A DNA stretch of 64,000 nucleotides from Desulfopila aestuarii DSM 18488 (GCF_900143695.1 NZ_FRFE01000007.1:124001-188000); one strand, 5' to 3'. Shown: positions 52,576 to 62,739, counted from the stretch's first letter. Notes: generated by a model from the letters alone, not told the origin. Numbers and translations: made by a program.

Positions 52576-53748
52576 ATGAAACGTATCAGAATCATGCTGC
52601 TGACTCTGGTCGCCGCATGCCTGCTGGCCCTGCCGTGGTCGCAGGCCCAGGCCGCCGACTATCCTTTCGGCCTTCTGCTGGTCGGACCGGCGAACGACCA
52701 TGGCTGGAGCCAGGCCCATTTTGAGGCAGCCCAGGTGATTGAGAAAGAACTGACCGGCGCCAAAATGCTCTATATCGACAAAGTCAATCCGGCCGACCGT
52801 CCCGGTGTCACCATCCCCATGCTGGTAGATGACCTGGTCTCCAAGGGAGCCAAGCTCATTATCGCCAACTCAGATGACATGAAGGACGGCGTGCGTGAAG
52901 CCGCCATGATGCATCCGGAAGTAAAATTCATTCACATTTCCGGTGACGACGTCCTGACCGGCAAGTCGGACAAGAACTTGTCGAATCTCATGGGCCGCAT
53001 GGAATACGGTAAAATGATGGCCGGATTCGTTGCCGCAATGACGTCCAAAACCGGCAAAATTGCCTATCTCGGCCCGCTGGTCAACGCCGAGACCCGTCGT
53101 CTGGTGAGTTCGTCCTACCTTGGTGCCCACTACGCCTGGACCCAAGTGCTGAAAAAACCTGCCGCCGACCTGCAGTTCAAAGTCAGCTGGATCGGTTTCT
53201 GGTTCAATATCCCAGGCGTCACCTCCGATCCGACACTGGTCACCAACTCGTTCTTTGATGGTGGCTATGATGTGGTAATCTCCGGTATCGACACCACCGA
53301 AGCGCTGGTTGTCGCCAACCAGAAACGCAAGGAAGGAAAAGAAGTCTTCGCCATTCCCTATGACTATAAGGGTGCATGTGATCCCGCCCCGGATGCATGT
53401 CTCGGCGTACCCTACTTCAACTGGGTCCCAGGCTACAAAAAGATGATCGGTGAGGCCATGACCGACAAATGGGAGCAGAACTTTCTCTGGCTCGGTCCGG
53501 ATTGGGCAGACATCAACAATATGGAAACGTCTTCCATTGGCTTTGTTGAAGGCAGTGTCATGACTGCTGAGCAGAAAGCCGCCCTGGCCGATTTCCAGAA
53601 AGCCCTGGCCGGTGGCCTTAATCTCTTCACCGGTCCTCTCAACTTCCAGGATGGCAGTGCTTTTCTTGCTGCCGGTGCCACCGCCACCGACGAGCAGGTC
53701 TGGAATCTTCCCAAACTGCTTGAAGGAATGGAAGGCGCAGGAGAATAA
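52576..53748 (+). CDS. BMP-family ABC transporter substrate-binding protein
   Basis: 390 residues. GAGGAGAGAAC precedes the ATG at 52576, which opens a signal peptide (about 1-27, ending AQA, no lipobox Cys). The mature part is a periplasmic binding protein of the Bmp/Med (PnrA-like) family: GPANDHGWSQAHFEAA near the start, later IGFVEGSV-type segment. PnrA relatives bind purine nucleosides, but other ligands occur in the family. First gene of a four-gene importer. Confidence 0.92.
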   Translation: MKRIRIMLLTLVAACLLALPWSQAQAADYPFGLLLVGPANDHGWSQAHFEAAQVIEKELTGAKMLYIDKVNPADRPGVTIPMLVDDLVSKGAKLIIANSDDMKDGVREAAMMHPEVKFIHISGDDVLTGKSDKNLSNLMGRMEYGKMMAGFVAAMTSKTGKIAYLGPLVNAETRRLVSSSYLGAHYAWTQVLKKPAADLQFKVSWIGFWFNIPGVTSDPTLVTNSFFDGGYDVVISGIDTTEALVVANQKRKEGKEVFAIPYDYKGACDPAPDACLGVPYFNWVPGYKKMIGEAMTDKWEQNFLWLGPDWADINNMETSSIGFVEGSVMTAEQKAALADFQKALAGGLNLFTGPLNFQDGSAFLAAGATATDEQVWNLPKLLEGMEGAGE

Positions 53749-53899
53749 AAACTGTATTTCGGATGCCTGCCATTTTCGGCAGGCATCCACATTGCTGGTT
53801 CTCCATTTTCTACGATAACCAGCGGTTAAACATGACAACCCGTCAATATATCCTCATGACCGCAAGGTCCTGAAGAGATTGACGGGTTTATTGCATTGT

Positions 53900-55360
53900 A
53901 TGCTTGAAATTATAGAGATCACCAAACATTTCGGACCGGTACAGGCATTGAAGGGCGTCACCCTTACCGCCAGGCCCGGGTCCATCCACGGCATCGTCGG
54001 CGAAAACGGGGCCGGCAAGTCGACGCTCATGAAGATCGTCACAGGCTATCAGTCACGGACAGACGGCACCATCCGGCTCGACGGCCAGGACATGGCCATG
54101 GCCAGCCCCCGGGAAGCGGCAGAGAGCGGTATCGGCATGCTCTATCAAGAGCCGCTCGACTTTCCGCAACTGTCGGTACTGGATAACTTCATTGCCGGGG
54201 CAGACGCCTTCGAGCCCGATGTACAGAAGGCCGTGCTCGCCTCACTCCAGGTCGGATTCGGTTTTCATCTCGATCCCCGTCAGAAGATGCAGGAACTGAC
54301 CGTTGGCGAACGCCAGCAGCTCGAACTGCTACGCCTGATCAGAAACGGCGCCCGGATCCTCATTCTCGACGAACCAACCACCGGCATCTCGACCCGGCAG
54401 AAATCCCAGCTGTTCTCGGCACTGAAAAAATTGCGTGAGGACGGAGCAACCATCCTGCTGGTGTCCCATAAAATTGACGAAATCGAACAACTCTGTGATG
54501 AAGTAACTGTGCTCAGGGCTGGCTTAACAGTCGCCTGGCAGCAACAACCGTTTGATCGCCGCAAGCTGCTCTCCGCAATGTTCGACACTGTCCCACAGCA
54601 AAACGATACCGCCCCAAAAGTCGCCACCTCCGTACCGGGGAAAAGCGTATTGGTCTTTGATGAAGTCCACTCTTCCGTGGGCAGATCAGGGATGAAGGGC
54701 ATTACTATCACCATTGGTGCCGGCGAAATCGTCGGCCTGGCCGGTGTAGACGGCAGCGGTCAATCGGTGTTCCTGAAAGCCGCGTATGGACTGCTTGCTC
54801 CCGAGCAGGGCAATGTCACCACCCTTGGCCGCATACCTGGGCCGGAGTATGGCAGCACCAAGAATGAAAAGGTGTTCCTGCCCTCTGATCGCCTCTCAGA
54901 AGCACTGTTTCCCGGGCTCAGTATCCGCGAACATCACCTTTTAGCCGGCGAGACTCCACAGTTTCTCGCCCGCAACAGCGGAATTAGCCAGACTCAGCAA
55001 GCCATCGCCACCGCCTCTATTCGCGGCAGCGTCAACACCCAGGTTGAGGATTTATCCGGCGGCAACCAGCAGCGGCTCCTGCTATCGCTTATCCCGCCCC
55101 AGACCCAGTTGATTCTTATGGAGAACCCGACCAGGGGCCTTGATGTCCAGTCAGCTGCCTGGACCTGGCGTTATCTGCGAGAGCGGCTGCATCCGGAAGG
55201 TGCCATTGTCTTCGCCTCGCCTGAACTCGAAGAGATTCTAAGCCAGGCAACCCGCGTTCTCGCCTTTTATAACGGCAAAATCCTGTTAGATAAAAAAACA
55301 TCTGAAACGAGCCAGGAAGAGATCAGCCTGGCCATTACCGGCCAGCTCAACAGACCATGA
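53900..55360 (+). CDS. ABC transporter ATPase, duplicated, nucleoside/sugar type
   Basis: 486 residues with two ABC domains. The first has Walker A GENGAGKST and Walker B LILDEPTTG. The second is degenerate: GVDGSGQSV replaces GxxGxGKS/T at Walker A and the Walker B-like region is LILMENPTRG, lacking the catalytic Glu. This asymmetry is usual for RbsA/MglA/YufO-type transporters. Start at 53900 (MLEIIEIT). Overlaps the next gene by ATGA. Confidence 0.92.
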   Translation: MLEIIEITKHFGPVQALKGVTLTARPGSIHGIVGENGAGKSTLMKIVTGYQSRTDGTIRLDGQDMAMASPREAAESGIGMLYQEPLDFPQLSVLDNFIAGADAFEPDVQKAVLASLQVGFGFHLDPRQKMQELTVGERQQLELLRLIRNGARILILDEPTTGISTRQKSQLFSALKKLREDGATILLVSHKIDEIEQLCDEVTVLRAGLTVAWQQQPFDRRKLLSAMFDTVPQQNDTAPKVATSVPGKSVLVFDEVHSSVGRSGMKGITITIGAGEIVGLAGVDGSGQSVFLKAAYGLLAPEQGNVTTLGRIPGPEYGSTKNEKVFLPSDRLSEALFPGLSIREHHLLAGETPQFLARNSGISQTQQAIATASIRGSVNTQVEDLSGGNQQRLLLSLIPPQTQLILMENPTRGLDVQSAAWTWRYLRERLHPEGAIVFASPELEEILSQATRVLAFYNGKILLDKKTSETSQEEISLAITGQLNRP

Positions 55361-56409
55361 ATAGTACTCGCAATCTCCCGCAGATGCTTCTCGGACAGGC
55401 CCGGGACATCCTGCTTATCAGTCTGCTGGCACTCGGCGCAGTATGTTGCCTGTTGCTGGCACTCGGCATATCACCAGCTGACATCGCCTCCACTCTCGCC
55501 ACCGGCGCTGTCGGTTCATGGCTGAAATTTAATCATGTCCTGACAGTCTGGGTACCTCTTCTGCTCTGCTGCTGCGGCCTGCTGTTCACGTTCAGGGCCG
55601 GGCTCTGGAATATTGGCATCGAAGGTCAGGTCATCTTAGGCGCCATCGGCACCACCTTACTGTTACGTGCTGACAGTCTCGGTCTGCCGCCAAGTCTGCT
55701 TATAGGCCTGGCCCTTTGTGCTGGCTTTATCAGTGGCGGTCTGTGGGGCGGTTTTGCAGGGCTCCTGAAAAACCGGGGCGGAGTCAACGAGATTTTTGGT
55801 GGCCTGGGACTGAATTTCGTTGCCCAGGGTTTTATTCTCTGGCTGATTCTCGGCCCATGGAAACGGGAAGGTATCGCCTCCATGAGCGGCACCGATCTTT
55901 TTGCGCGAGAGTTGTGGATGTACACTCCACCTGGTTGGCGGGTTGCGCCGGCGTCGATCGTAATCGCGATCTGTGCCTTTCTAGTGACCTGGTATATCCT
56001 CTCCAGAACCCGTTTCGGCCTGCGTGTCAAGGCGGTGGGTGCCAACCCGGCGGCTGCGCCCCTCTACTCTATCCGTCCGGATCGAACTGGTCTTGCGGCG
56101 ATGATCCTCGGCGGCGGCATTGCCGGTATTGCCGGGGGACTGCAGGTCACCTGTGTTTATCACCGGCTGCTGCCACCTATCTCCAGCGGCTATGGTTATC
56201 TGGCCCTGCTGGTGGTTATGCTCGCCAATTACAAGGCGGGCCCCGTGCCGATTATCTGCCTGCTCTTCGCAGCACTGGCTGCCGGTTCCATCCAACTTCC
56301 CATTACACTGCAGCTTGATTCGTCCCTCTCCGGGGTGATCCAGGGAGCCTGCGTGGTTGCCGCACTTCTGGTATATGGCTGGCGCAAGTCCAGAAAAGGA
56401 GGTGCGTGA
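55357..56409 (+). CDS. ABC transporter permease 1 (BmpC/YufP-like)
   Basis: 350 residues, about 8-10 membrane helices, BPD_transp_2 family; FRAGLWNIGIEGQVILGA and the GGVNEIFGGLGLN segment are characteristic of nucleoside-type permeases. Overlaps the ATPase stop by 4 bases. Confidence 0.92.
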   Translation: MNSTRNLPQMLLGQARDILLISLLALGAVCCLLLALGISPADIASTLATGAVGSWLKFNHVLTVWVPLLLCCCGLLFTFRAGLWNIGIEGQVILGAIGTTLLLRADSLGLPPSLLIGLALCAGFISGGLWGGFAGLLKNRGGVNEIFGGLGLNFVAQGFILWLILGPWKREGIASMSGTDLFARELWMYTPPGWRVAPASIVIAICAFLVTWYILSRTRFGLRVKAVGANPAAAPLYSIRPDRTGLAAMILGGGIAGIAGGLQVTCVYHRLLPPISSGYGYLALLVVMLANYKAGPVPIICLLFAALAAGSIQLPITLQLDSSLSGVIQGACVVAALLVYGWRKSRKGGA

Positions 56410-57362
56410 TGGATATCAATCTTACCGCCCTTGTTGCCGCCATCGCTGTCATGAGCGCCCCCGTAGTTTTAGCCGCGCTCGGCGAGACTATCACCGAGAA
56501 AGCCGGGGTCGTCAACCTCAGCCTAGACGGCACCATTTTACTTGCGGCAATGGTTTCTTTCGTGGTCGCCTTTGAGACGAGATCCCCAGTGCTGGGTGCC
56601 TTGGCAGGTGCCGGAACCGGAGCGATTGTGGCAGCCATTGTCGCAGCGATCGGCGTGCAATTAGGCCAGTCCCAGGTAGCTGTTGGCTTTGCCCTTACCT
56701 TTCTCTGTCGCGATCTCGCCTATTTCTTAGGCAGTGGGCATTCCCGGGTCGAAGGTCCGCAGTTTGAACCGCTGCCCGTGCCTCTTCTCTCCGAACTGCC
56801 GCTTTTGGGCAAGGCGTTTTTTTCGCACTCCATTCTCGTCTACCTCAGCTTTATAGCCATCCCGCTCTGCGCTTACCTCATGTATCGCACCCGCTGGGGG
56901 TTGATCATCCGCTCAGTGGGCGAAAACCCAGAAGCCGCCTGGGCTCGTGGCATCAACCCAATTATGGTACGCATGGCGGCCACCATTGGCGGCGGCGCCA
57001 TGGTGGGCCTGGCCGGTGCCACCTATTCACTGTCGGTCAAACCAGGCTGGGGTCATCCCCAGGGCTGCGAAGGTATCGGCTGGATTGCTCTGGCCCTTGT
57101 CATCTTCGGAAGCTGGAACCCGACCAGAGTCGTTGTGGGCGCTTATCTCTTTGGCCTGTTGCAGCTGATGGGTATCTATTTTCAAGATGCCTTCACCACC
57201 ATTCCGCCTCAGATCTTTCAGGTGGCACCGTTCCCGCTGATGATTTTCACTCTGGTAATCATCCATTTCAGCCACGGCAAAAAAGGTGTGTTGGCCCGCT
57301 GGGTGCGGATGTTCAGCGGTAAACCGCCGAAAGCTATGGGACGACCGTATCGCAGGAACTGA
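56409..57362 (+). CDS. ABC transporter permease 2 (BmpD/YufQ-like)
   Basis: 317 residues, BPD_transp_2 family with GETITEKAGVVNLSLDGTI and VGENPEAAWARGIN. ATG at 56409 shares one base with the stop of the previous gene; a GTG one codon earlier is possible. Completes the importer. Confidence 0.92.
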   Translation: MDINLTALVAAIAVMSAPVVLAALGETITEKAGVVNLSLDGTILLAAMVSFVVAFETRSPVLGALAGAGTGAIVAAIVAAIGVQLGQSQVAVGFALTFLCRDLAYFLGSGHSRVEGPQFEPLPVPLLSELPLLGKAFFSHSILVYLSFIAIPLCAYLMYRTRWGLIIRSVGENPEAAWARGINPIMVRMAATIGGGAMVGLAGATYSLSVKPGWGHPQGCEGIGWIALALVIFGSWNPTRVVVGAYLFGLLQLMGIYFQDAFTTIPPQIFQVAPFPLMIFTLVIIHFSHGKKGVLARWVRMFSGKPPKAMGRPYRRN

Positions 57363-57401
57363 CCCAAGAGGACCATGGACAAAAGTTCGACACGAAGCCT
57401 A

Positions 57402-57447
57402 AAAAGATAAGGGCACAATCTTCTATTGATTGTGCCCTTATCTTTTC
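57402..57447 (+). terminator. Terminator of the BMP transporter operon
   Basis: Long stem from 57402-57421 (AAAGATAAGGGCACAATC core) pairing with 57429-57447, 7-base loop, T-rich end. Symmetric, so it may also end transcripts from the right. Confidence 0.9.
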
Positions 57448-57602
57448 TTAGAACCTCTTTCCTGATACAAAGCTACTCAACAGAGTGATTACTACTCCCT
57501 TACGGAAATCCTGTGCTTTTAATCTGCACCTCGCTGACAAATCAAAATTACGGTTCCTTGTTGATCCATAGGAAATTCTGACTCGGCTTACATTGTCGGC
57601 TA

Positions 57603-59198
57603 TTATCTTTTGCCACCACCGGTCACTATGAGTTTGCTCGTTTCCTCAACAAAGTTGTTGCTCCCGTTCACATCCTCAGTTGTAATAACAGTCCCTGTCC
57701 ACGTTATTGTCATCTCTGGAACAATATCAACAATATTAACAGTAAAGAACTGAACAAAGGACTCGCTCACCCCAGGGGGTAGGCTGGTAAACGTAAAGTT
57801 CCATGGCGAATCCGTAATAGGGTCATTCCCGTAAGATGCCGTCACCATTACTGTTCCTGAGGCTGCATCCGGCCCCGCATTCGCGACTGTCACCGTAAAT
57901 TCCCTACCCTCTGAGCCGTTCACAATATTTTGGGGTACCTGCAGGCCCGACACATCACTGATCGAAACATCATAGTTTATATCCCCTGAAGCAGCACAGA
58001 CCAGTGGTGTCGCAAAATTTGGAAGAACCGGGTAGAGGTGCATAAATTCAATAACTGCACGTGTATCGTCAGCTGCCTGAGCAAAACCGCCTATATTATC
58101 CCATGAACCGCCTTCATAGTTAAACACGGCACCGAGAATAGGTCCATCCATAATCACGAATGTAATTGTTTGCGGATCATCAAGCTCAGCTAAATACTCG
58201 AAATAACCATCTTGAGGGTCGCCAGCTGGGATATATGCAGGAGAAGGCAAAGAGTCGAAATTAGTCGTGCGCGAATAAAAATAATTAGCTCCTGTAACAT
58301 ACGCATAATTAACATTGTTAAAGCTAGGCCCATAATTCAGGAAACATTTATCTACCGGTTCCATCTTGCCCTGTACCTCTTCCCTATATTTCTCACATAT
58401 CTTACCAAATGCCGTCGGTGTCTCCGGGTCACTCAATCCCATAATCTGGTTCAGATAGGCCACCTGATCGACATCGACACCACCAGACTTATCTGATGCC
58501 GCCCCCAACGCCCTGGCCGCAGTGTCGTATATATCAATTCCTTGTGGCAGCGGTGCCCCCAGCGAACCTTTCAGGATTATTTCCCTATAGATCGCAAGAT
58601 TCTGGAGCGGTGAATCAATTGCATTCGTTGTAGCCGTTCCGCCATCTGCGACCCTGCTGGTAACCAGCCGTCCCGCGGGGTCGAGGGTGACACAATCGGC
58701 TGTTGCAAGGTTGACAATCACGTCCTCTAACTGCGATTGAAACACGTCATCCGGAGATCGTGCTTCATTGGTGCGACCGAAATCCACCTCCTTCGTACAT
58801 CCGACATAAGCAGTTTCGACTGCACAGCTGTATTGATCTACCGGAACTAGACATGGCCCGTTTTCGATACATTCCACCTCTCCAGAATCTATCAAAGACT
58901 CCAAATCGCACGTATCAGACGGGAAGGCAATCGGTTGCCAGCATTTTCCGCCAATTATGACATCCTGTTCGTCGTCCTTCATTATGGGGTCTGATGCTAT
59001 TGGCACACCATACGCATCTCGATAAAGGATGATCAGGTCACCTAAATCCTTGGTCGATCCTCCATCACCGCCATCACCTCCATTACCTCCTCCCCCCCCA
59101 CTTCCTCCGCGGCCGCCAGAAGCCAAAACTCCAGAAGCTAACATAAGAAATCCAATCGAAACCAATGCCAGTAAACTGAAATATCTCCTTGTTTTCAT
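57603..59198 (-). CDS. Large secreted protein, Gly-rich N-terminus and C-terminal Ig-like domain
   Basis: 531 residues. The ATG at 59198 (GGGGG 6 bases upstream) opens a signal peptide (about 1-24). A Gly/Ser-rich low-complexity linker follows (GGRGGSGGGGGNGGDGGDGG). The middle holds about ten cysteines in spaced pairs and no named domain. The C-terminal 110 residues look like a CARDB/DUF11-type beta-sandwich (EFTVTVANAGPDAASGT). It may be a surface or matrix protein. There is no PEP-CTERM, LPXTG or beta-barrel anchor; it ends VTGGGKR. Function unknown; single gene. Confidence 0.7.
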   Translation of the reverse strand: MKTRRYFSLLALVSIGFLMLASGVLASGGRGGSGGGGGNGGDGGDGGSTKDLGDLIILYRDAYGVPIASDPIMKDDEQDVIIGGKCWQPIAFPSDTCDLESLIDSGEVECIENGPCLVPVDQYSCAVETAYVGCTKEVDFGRTNEARSPDDVFQSQLEDVIVNLATADCVTLDPAGRLVTSRVADGGTATTNAIDSPLQNLAIYREIILKGSLGAPLPQGIDIYDTAARALGAASDKSGGVDVDQVAYLNQIMGLSDPETPTAFGKICEKYREEVQGKMEPVDKCFLNYGPSFNNVNYAYVTGANYFYSRTTNFDSLPSPAYIPAGDPQDGYFEYLAELDDPQTITFVIMDGPILGAVFNYEGGSWDNIGGFAQAADDTRAVIEFMHLYPVLPNFATPLVCAASGDINYDVSISDVSGLQVPQNIVNGSEGREFTVTVANAGPDAASGTVMVTASYGNDPITDSPWNFTFTSLPPGVSESFVQFFTVNIVDIVPEMTITWTGTVITTEDVNGSNNFVEETSKLIVTGGGKR

Positions 59199-59992
59199 AA
59201 CGTACCCCCATATCCCATTATACCCTCTACGTTTGCGACACATTGCCCAGGGAATGACGACAACTTCCAGAATAGAAATGGTGCCGCTACGCCAAATAGT
59301 GCATAAAGACCTCATGCTCACAAACTTGGATGAAGATGTCTGAATATAGCTCTGGGTAGAGAGCGCAAACCTCCTCCAACAGTACATGAGATCAATGACG
59401 ATCTACGATTACTGCGCTGAAGAATTTGCACGTTAACGGGCATGTGCATCTGATTCCAGATAACACATCAAGGTGGTACCACCTGAGGAGAAAGGTTAGA
59501 CAATATCTTAATGTTGAGGACAGCTGGCGGATGTGAACATCCTGTATGGAGTTTATTTGGGAAAGCGGATGCTCATTGTCGCCAACAGGTCTCAAAGTAT
59601 TACCACGGATAGAAAAACATGACCCTCCTTCATCTTCCTATCCGGCAAAGCTCTCATTGCTGGCATAAATTCTTTCCCCTCAACAAGATGCTTGCAATAT
59701 CCAGTCCAAAGAAAGATCCACTTAATAGTCAGGCATAAGTCAACTATATCATAAACATTCTCATATTAAACTGTTTACCAGATTCTTATGCGGCTTATGC
59801 AGCTCATCCTGTTTTCCGACTTACTCCTACATTTTTTCCGGAAATGTGATAAATACAAGTGTTTCCAAAACGCTAACGCTATCCTTTTCCATAGGTTTCT
59901 GAGAGCTATCCTGTCTCGACTGAAAATTTCTGTCCATTATCCGACTCCATCTGTACAATACAATTCTCACATTCCCAGAATAAGGAGGAGCA
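59199..59992. other. Intergenic region of about 790 bases, no gene seen
   Basis: Lies between the secreted protein gene and the PNPOx-like gene, which are divergent. The small frames in it lack ribosome sites and protein-like composition. No promoter, riboswitch or repeat was recognised with confidence. Confidence 0.45.
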
Positions 59993-60466
59993 ATGCACAC
60001 AAACGACCAGAAGGTTTTTCAGGAAATATCAACGCTTCTCAATTCGCAGCGTCTCGCAGTGCTGGCCACAGAACGAAACGGCCAACCATACGCAAGCCTG
60101 ATGGCCTTTGCCCACACCCCTGATCTCACGAGGATAGTGGTCGCCACCGGCATGGCAACCCGTAAGCATACAAACCTCTTGGGAGAATCACGGGTCTCGC
60201 TCCTGATCGACAGTCGCACCAACAGTGAGGCTGACTTTCATGCTGCCGTGGCTTTAACGATTATCGGCGACGCCGCCGAGACAACAGCTCAGGAACGGCC
60301 TCATTACCAGCAGCTTTATCTTGCCCGTCATCCCTATCTTGAAAAATTCCTGCTCTCACCCACCACCGCTCTCTTTGTCATCAAGATTCGCCATTATCTC
60401 CTGGTCAACAAATTTCAGCACGTGATGGAGCTGCACTTTGCTGATGAACCCGAGATCCTTCCCTGA
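59993..60466 (+). CDS. Pyridoxamine 5'-phosphate oxidase-like (FMN-binding split barrel) protein
   Basis: 157 residues. AAGGAGGAGC precedes the ATG. The split-barrel pattern (RLAVLATERNGQPYASLMAF, RKHTNLLGESRVSLLIDSR) is that of the HugZ/PNPOx-like group, which binds FMN or heme. No catalytic assignment; small and cytoplasmic. Confidence 0.82.
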   Translation: MHTNDQKVFQEISTLLNSQRLAVLATERNGQPYASLMAFAHTPDLTRIVVATGMATRKHTNLLGESRVSLLIDSRTNSEADFHAAVALTIIGDAAETTAQERPHYQQLYLARHPYLEKFLLSPTTALFVIKIRHYLLVNKFQHVMELHFADEPEILP

Positions 60467-60626
60467 AGAGTGGTAGGCGTGGTCTCAGCCGTTATCGTTC
60501 ATCATCGTTCAACAAATAGCGTTGAGTACTAACAATGAAAATCCTTGGTTTTTTCGTGAATTGCGGTAAATACCATGCTCATTCGTATCAACAATTCCAT
60601 TACAGTACCGCAAACACCTCGAGATT

Positions 60627-61724
60627 ATGCCGGAATCATCAATACAAACAGAGCTTATCAACCTGACAAGCGAACTGATCCGTATCCCTTCGGTCCATTC
60701 AAGACCGACCGAGATACTCCGCTGCGCTGATTTTATCGCCGACTGGCTGAGGGAACATGCCATATCCTGCCAACGCATCGACCAGAACGGTGTACCCTCA
60801 CTTTTAGTTGCTCCTGCCACCAGTCGTTGCAAAGTTCTACTCATGAGCCATTTCGATGTGGTTGAGGCTGAAGAGTCCCAGTTCACGCCCTATGAAGAAG
60901 ACGGACGTCTCTTTGGCCGTGGAGCAATCGACGACAAATATGCGGTGGCATTGACGCTCATCCTCTATCGTGAGTTACGGACAAGGTGGAATGCTGCCGG
61001 TAAAACAGATGAAGAATTACCTTTCGGCCTGCTATTCACAGGCGACGAGGAGAGCGGTGGCAAAGATGGTGCCGGCCATGCAACCACATTGGTGCAACCG
61101 GACTATTTTATTGCCCTTGACGGTGGTCAGCCAGACCGTATCATTACCAAGGAAAAGGGCATTCTCTCTCTGGCGTTGACCGCCCATGGCAAAGCTGCCC
61201 ATGCCGCCCGTCCCTGGCTGGGGGAGAGCGGTTTTGACATCCTGGTGGAGGATTACCTCCAGCTGAAAACGCTTTTTACTGCGGATAATCCGGATCACTG
61301 GCACCCGACCCTGGTCCTCTCCAACTGCCTGGCCGGAAATGGCTCTACCAACATGGTGCCGGATACGGCGACAGCCACACTCGACATCCGCTATACCGAA
61401 AACGACAATCCTGAGCAGATGCTGGCGATGATCCGGAAAAGCATCCGTTCAGACGTAGAAGTACGAGCCATAGAACCGGTTTTTGCCAGTGAGAATTCGC
61501 CCTATACCGATCTGCTGGCTCGTCACAGCGGTGCGTCGATCAGCTTTGAACACGGCGCTTCGGACGCCCGCTTTTTTTCGCAAATCGGTATACCCGGCGC
61601 GGTCTGGGGCCCCCAGGGTGAGATGTCGCAACACACCACGCGCGAACATCTTGTGATTGATTCGCTCTTTGGCGTCTATGAATGTCTGCAGAATTTTCTT
61701 GAAGAGATTGCTTTCACTCCTTAA
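60627..61724 (+). CDS. M20 family metallopeptidase / amidohydrolase (ArgE/DapE/CPG2-like)
   Basis: 365 residues. Zinc ligands: His75 with Asp77 in MSHFDVVE, Asp in GRGAIDDK, the Glu pair in TGDEESGG, and C-terminal His region (SQHTTREHL). A lid dimerisation domain (about 175-280) is present. It hydrolyses an N-acyl amino acid or dipeptide; the substrate is undetermined. Confidence 0.9.
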   Translation: MPESSIQTELINLTSELIRIPSVHSRPTEILRCADFIADWLREHAISCQRIDQNGVPSLLVAPATSRCKVLLMSHFDVVEAEESQFTPYEEDGRLFGRGAIDDKYAVALTLILYRELRTRWNAAGKTDEELPFGLLFTGDEESGGKDGAGHATTLVQPDYFIALDGGQPDRIITKEKGILSLALTAHGKAAHAARPWLGESGFDILVEDYLQLKTLFTADNPDHWHPTLVLSNCLAGNGSTNMVPDTATATLDIRYTENDNPEQMLAMIRKSIRSDVEVRAIEPVFASENSPYTDLLARHSGASISFEHGASDARFFSQIGIPGAVWGPQGEMSQHTTREHLVIDSLFGVYECLQNFLEEIAFTP

Positions 61725-61746
61725 CCGGACACAACATGGAAAAGCG

Positions 61747-62235
61747 ATGGATCTGTTCTTTCTGACAATCACCTGGCTTGGCTCGCTCTATGTACTTGCC
61801 CCGTTGTCCCTCGTTTTGGCTGCAAAGCTATTTTCATCCCAACGATATACCGACCTCCTACTCCTTCTCGGCGGCCTTGCGGGGATCTCGTTTATCGTTC
61901 ACGGGCTGAAATTGCTGGTTGCCCGTCCACGGCCACCGGTCGAAGGACTGCTGGTCGCCATGCCCTCCGATTTTTCTTTCCCAAGCGCTCATACAGCCCA
62001 GGTCACTGCCTTTCTTTTTGCCTGCGCTCTGATTTTCGCCAAAGAACTGCCGCCACGAGAAGCGCTGCTACTCTGGAGCGGACTCGGCATGATTGCCCTC
62101 CTGGTTGGTGTCTCAAGAATTTATCTTAAGGTTCATTATATTTCAGATGTGGTTGTCGGACTTGTGCTTGGCGCTCTGTGGATATTTTTTCTGCAATGGC
62201 TACTCAATGCTTACGGTGACAGAGGAATGGTATGA
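61747..62235 (+). CDS. PAP2-family membrane phosphatase
   Basis: 162 residues, five or six membrane helices with the three PAP2 motifs: KLLVARPRP, PSAH (in SFPSAHTAQ) and SRIYLKVHYISD. It dephosphorylates a membrane lipid such as phosphatidate or undecaprenyl pyrophosphate. Start at 61747 (MDLFFLT). It overlaps the next gene by 4 bases. Confidence 0.88.
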   Translation: MDLFFLTITWLGSLYVLAPLSLVLAAKLFSSQRYTDLLLLLGGLAGISFIVHGLKLLVARPRPPVEGLLVAMPSDFSFPSAHTAQVTAFLFACALIFAKELPPREALLLWSGLGMIALLVGVSRIYLKVHYISDVVVGLVLGALWIFFLQWLLNAYGDRGMV

Positions 62236-62624
62236 GAAACAAATTTTTAGAGACTGGCGAAGCCGGCTTCCACCCGGTCAGAAAGATAAAGGTAGTGCTG
62301 TCCGGCTTAGCTTTTGCGGTGCGCTACGACTTCAGCGTCACCTACAAACTCTTTCTCTCTGTCGCAGTTTTAGGTGTTTTCTTCTTGTTCCGGCAATGGG
62401 TCGATTTTCTGTTATTGGCGGCAGCTACCGCCATGATGCTACAGGCCGAACTGTTCAATAGCGCAATCGAGGCTCTCTGCGATTTCATCACTACCGAGGA
62501 GAATCACAAAGTAAAGGTGATCAAAGACATCTCGGCCGCCGCGGCAGGAATCTGCATCCTGCTCTGGGCAATCATTCTCCTGGTGGAAGGGTATCGGGTG
62601 CTTCATTTTATCATCGGCAGCTGA
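62232..62624 (+). CDS. dgkA: Diacylglycerol kinase, prokaryotic (DgkA)
   Basis: 130 residues, three membrane helices. The family box AELFNSAIEALCDF (glutamate and Asn-Ser-x-x-Glu) and VKVIKDISAAA are intact. It phosphorylates diacylglycerol or undecaprenol with ATP, the reverse direction of the PAP2 activity encoded upstream. Confidence 0.92.
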   Translation: MRNKFLETGEAGFHPVRKIKVVLSGLAFAVRYDFSVTYKLFLSVAVLGVFFLFRQWVDFLLLAAATAMMLQAELFNSAIEALCDFITTEENHKVKVIKDISAAAAGICILLWAIILLVEGYRVLHFIIGS

Positions 62625-62633
62625 AACGGCGAA

Positions 62634-62697
62634 CGGGCTGAGATGATAGCCACATCCCAGCCCGTCGCGCCAAATCCCGGCTGTCGCGTGAGCCGGG
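62634..62697. repeat. Two adjacent hairpins between convergent genes
   Basis: GGGCTG-A-GATG...CATC-C-CAGCCC (about 62636-62664), then CCCGGCT...AGCCGGG (about 62674-62696). Neither has a T run on either strand, so terminator function is uncertain. Confidence 0.5.
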
Positions 62698-62739
62698 AAG
62701 TGTTTCGAAAGCATGTTGTTTCTAAGCCAATTTTCCTTA

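Noticed and set aside
59392-59595. Minus-strand frame of 67 codons in the long spacer before the secreted protein
   Set aside because: No ribosome site and no resemblance to any family.
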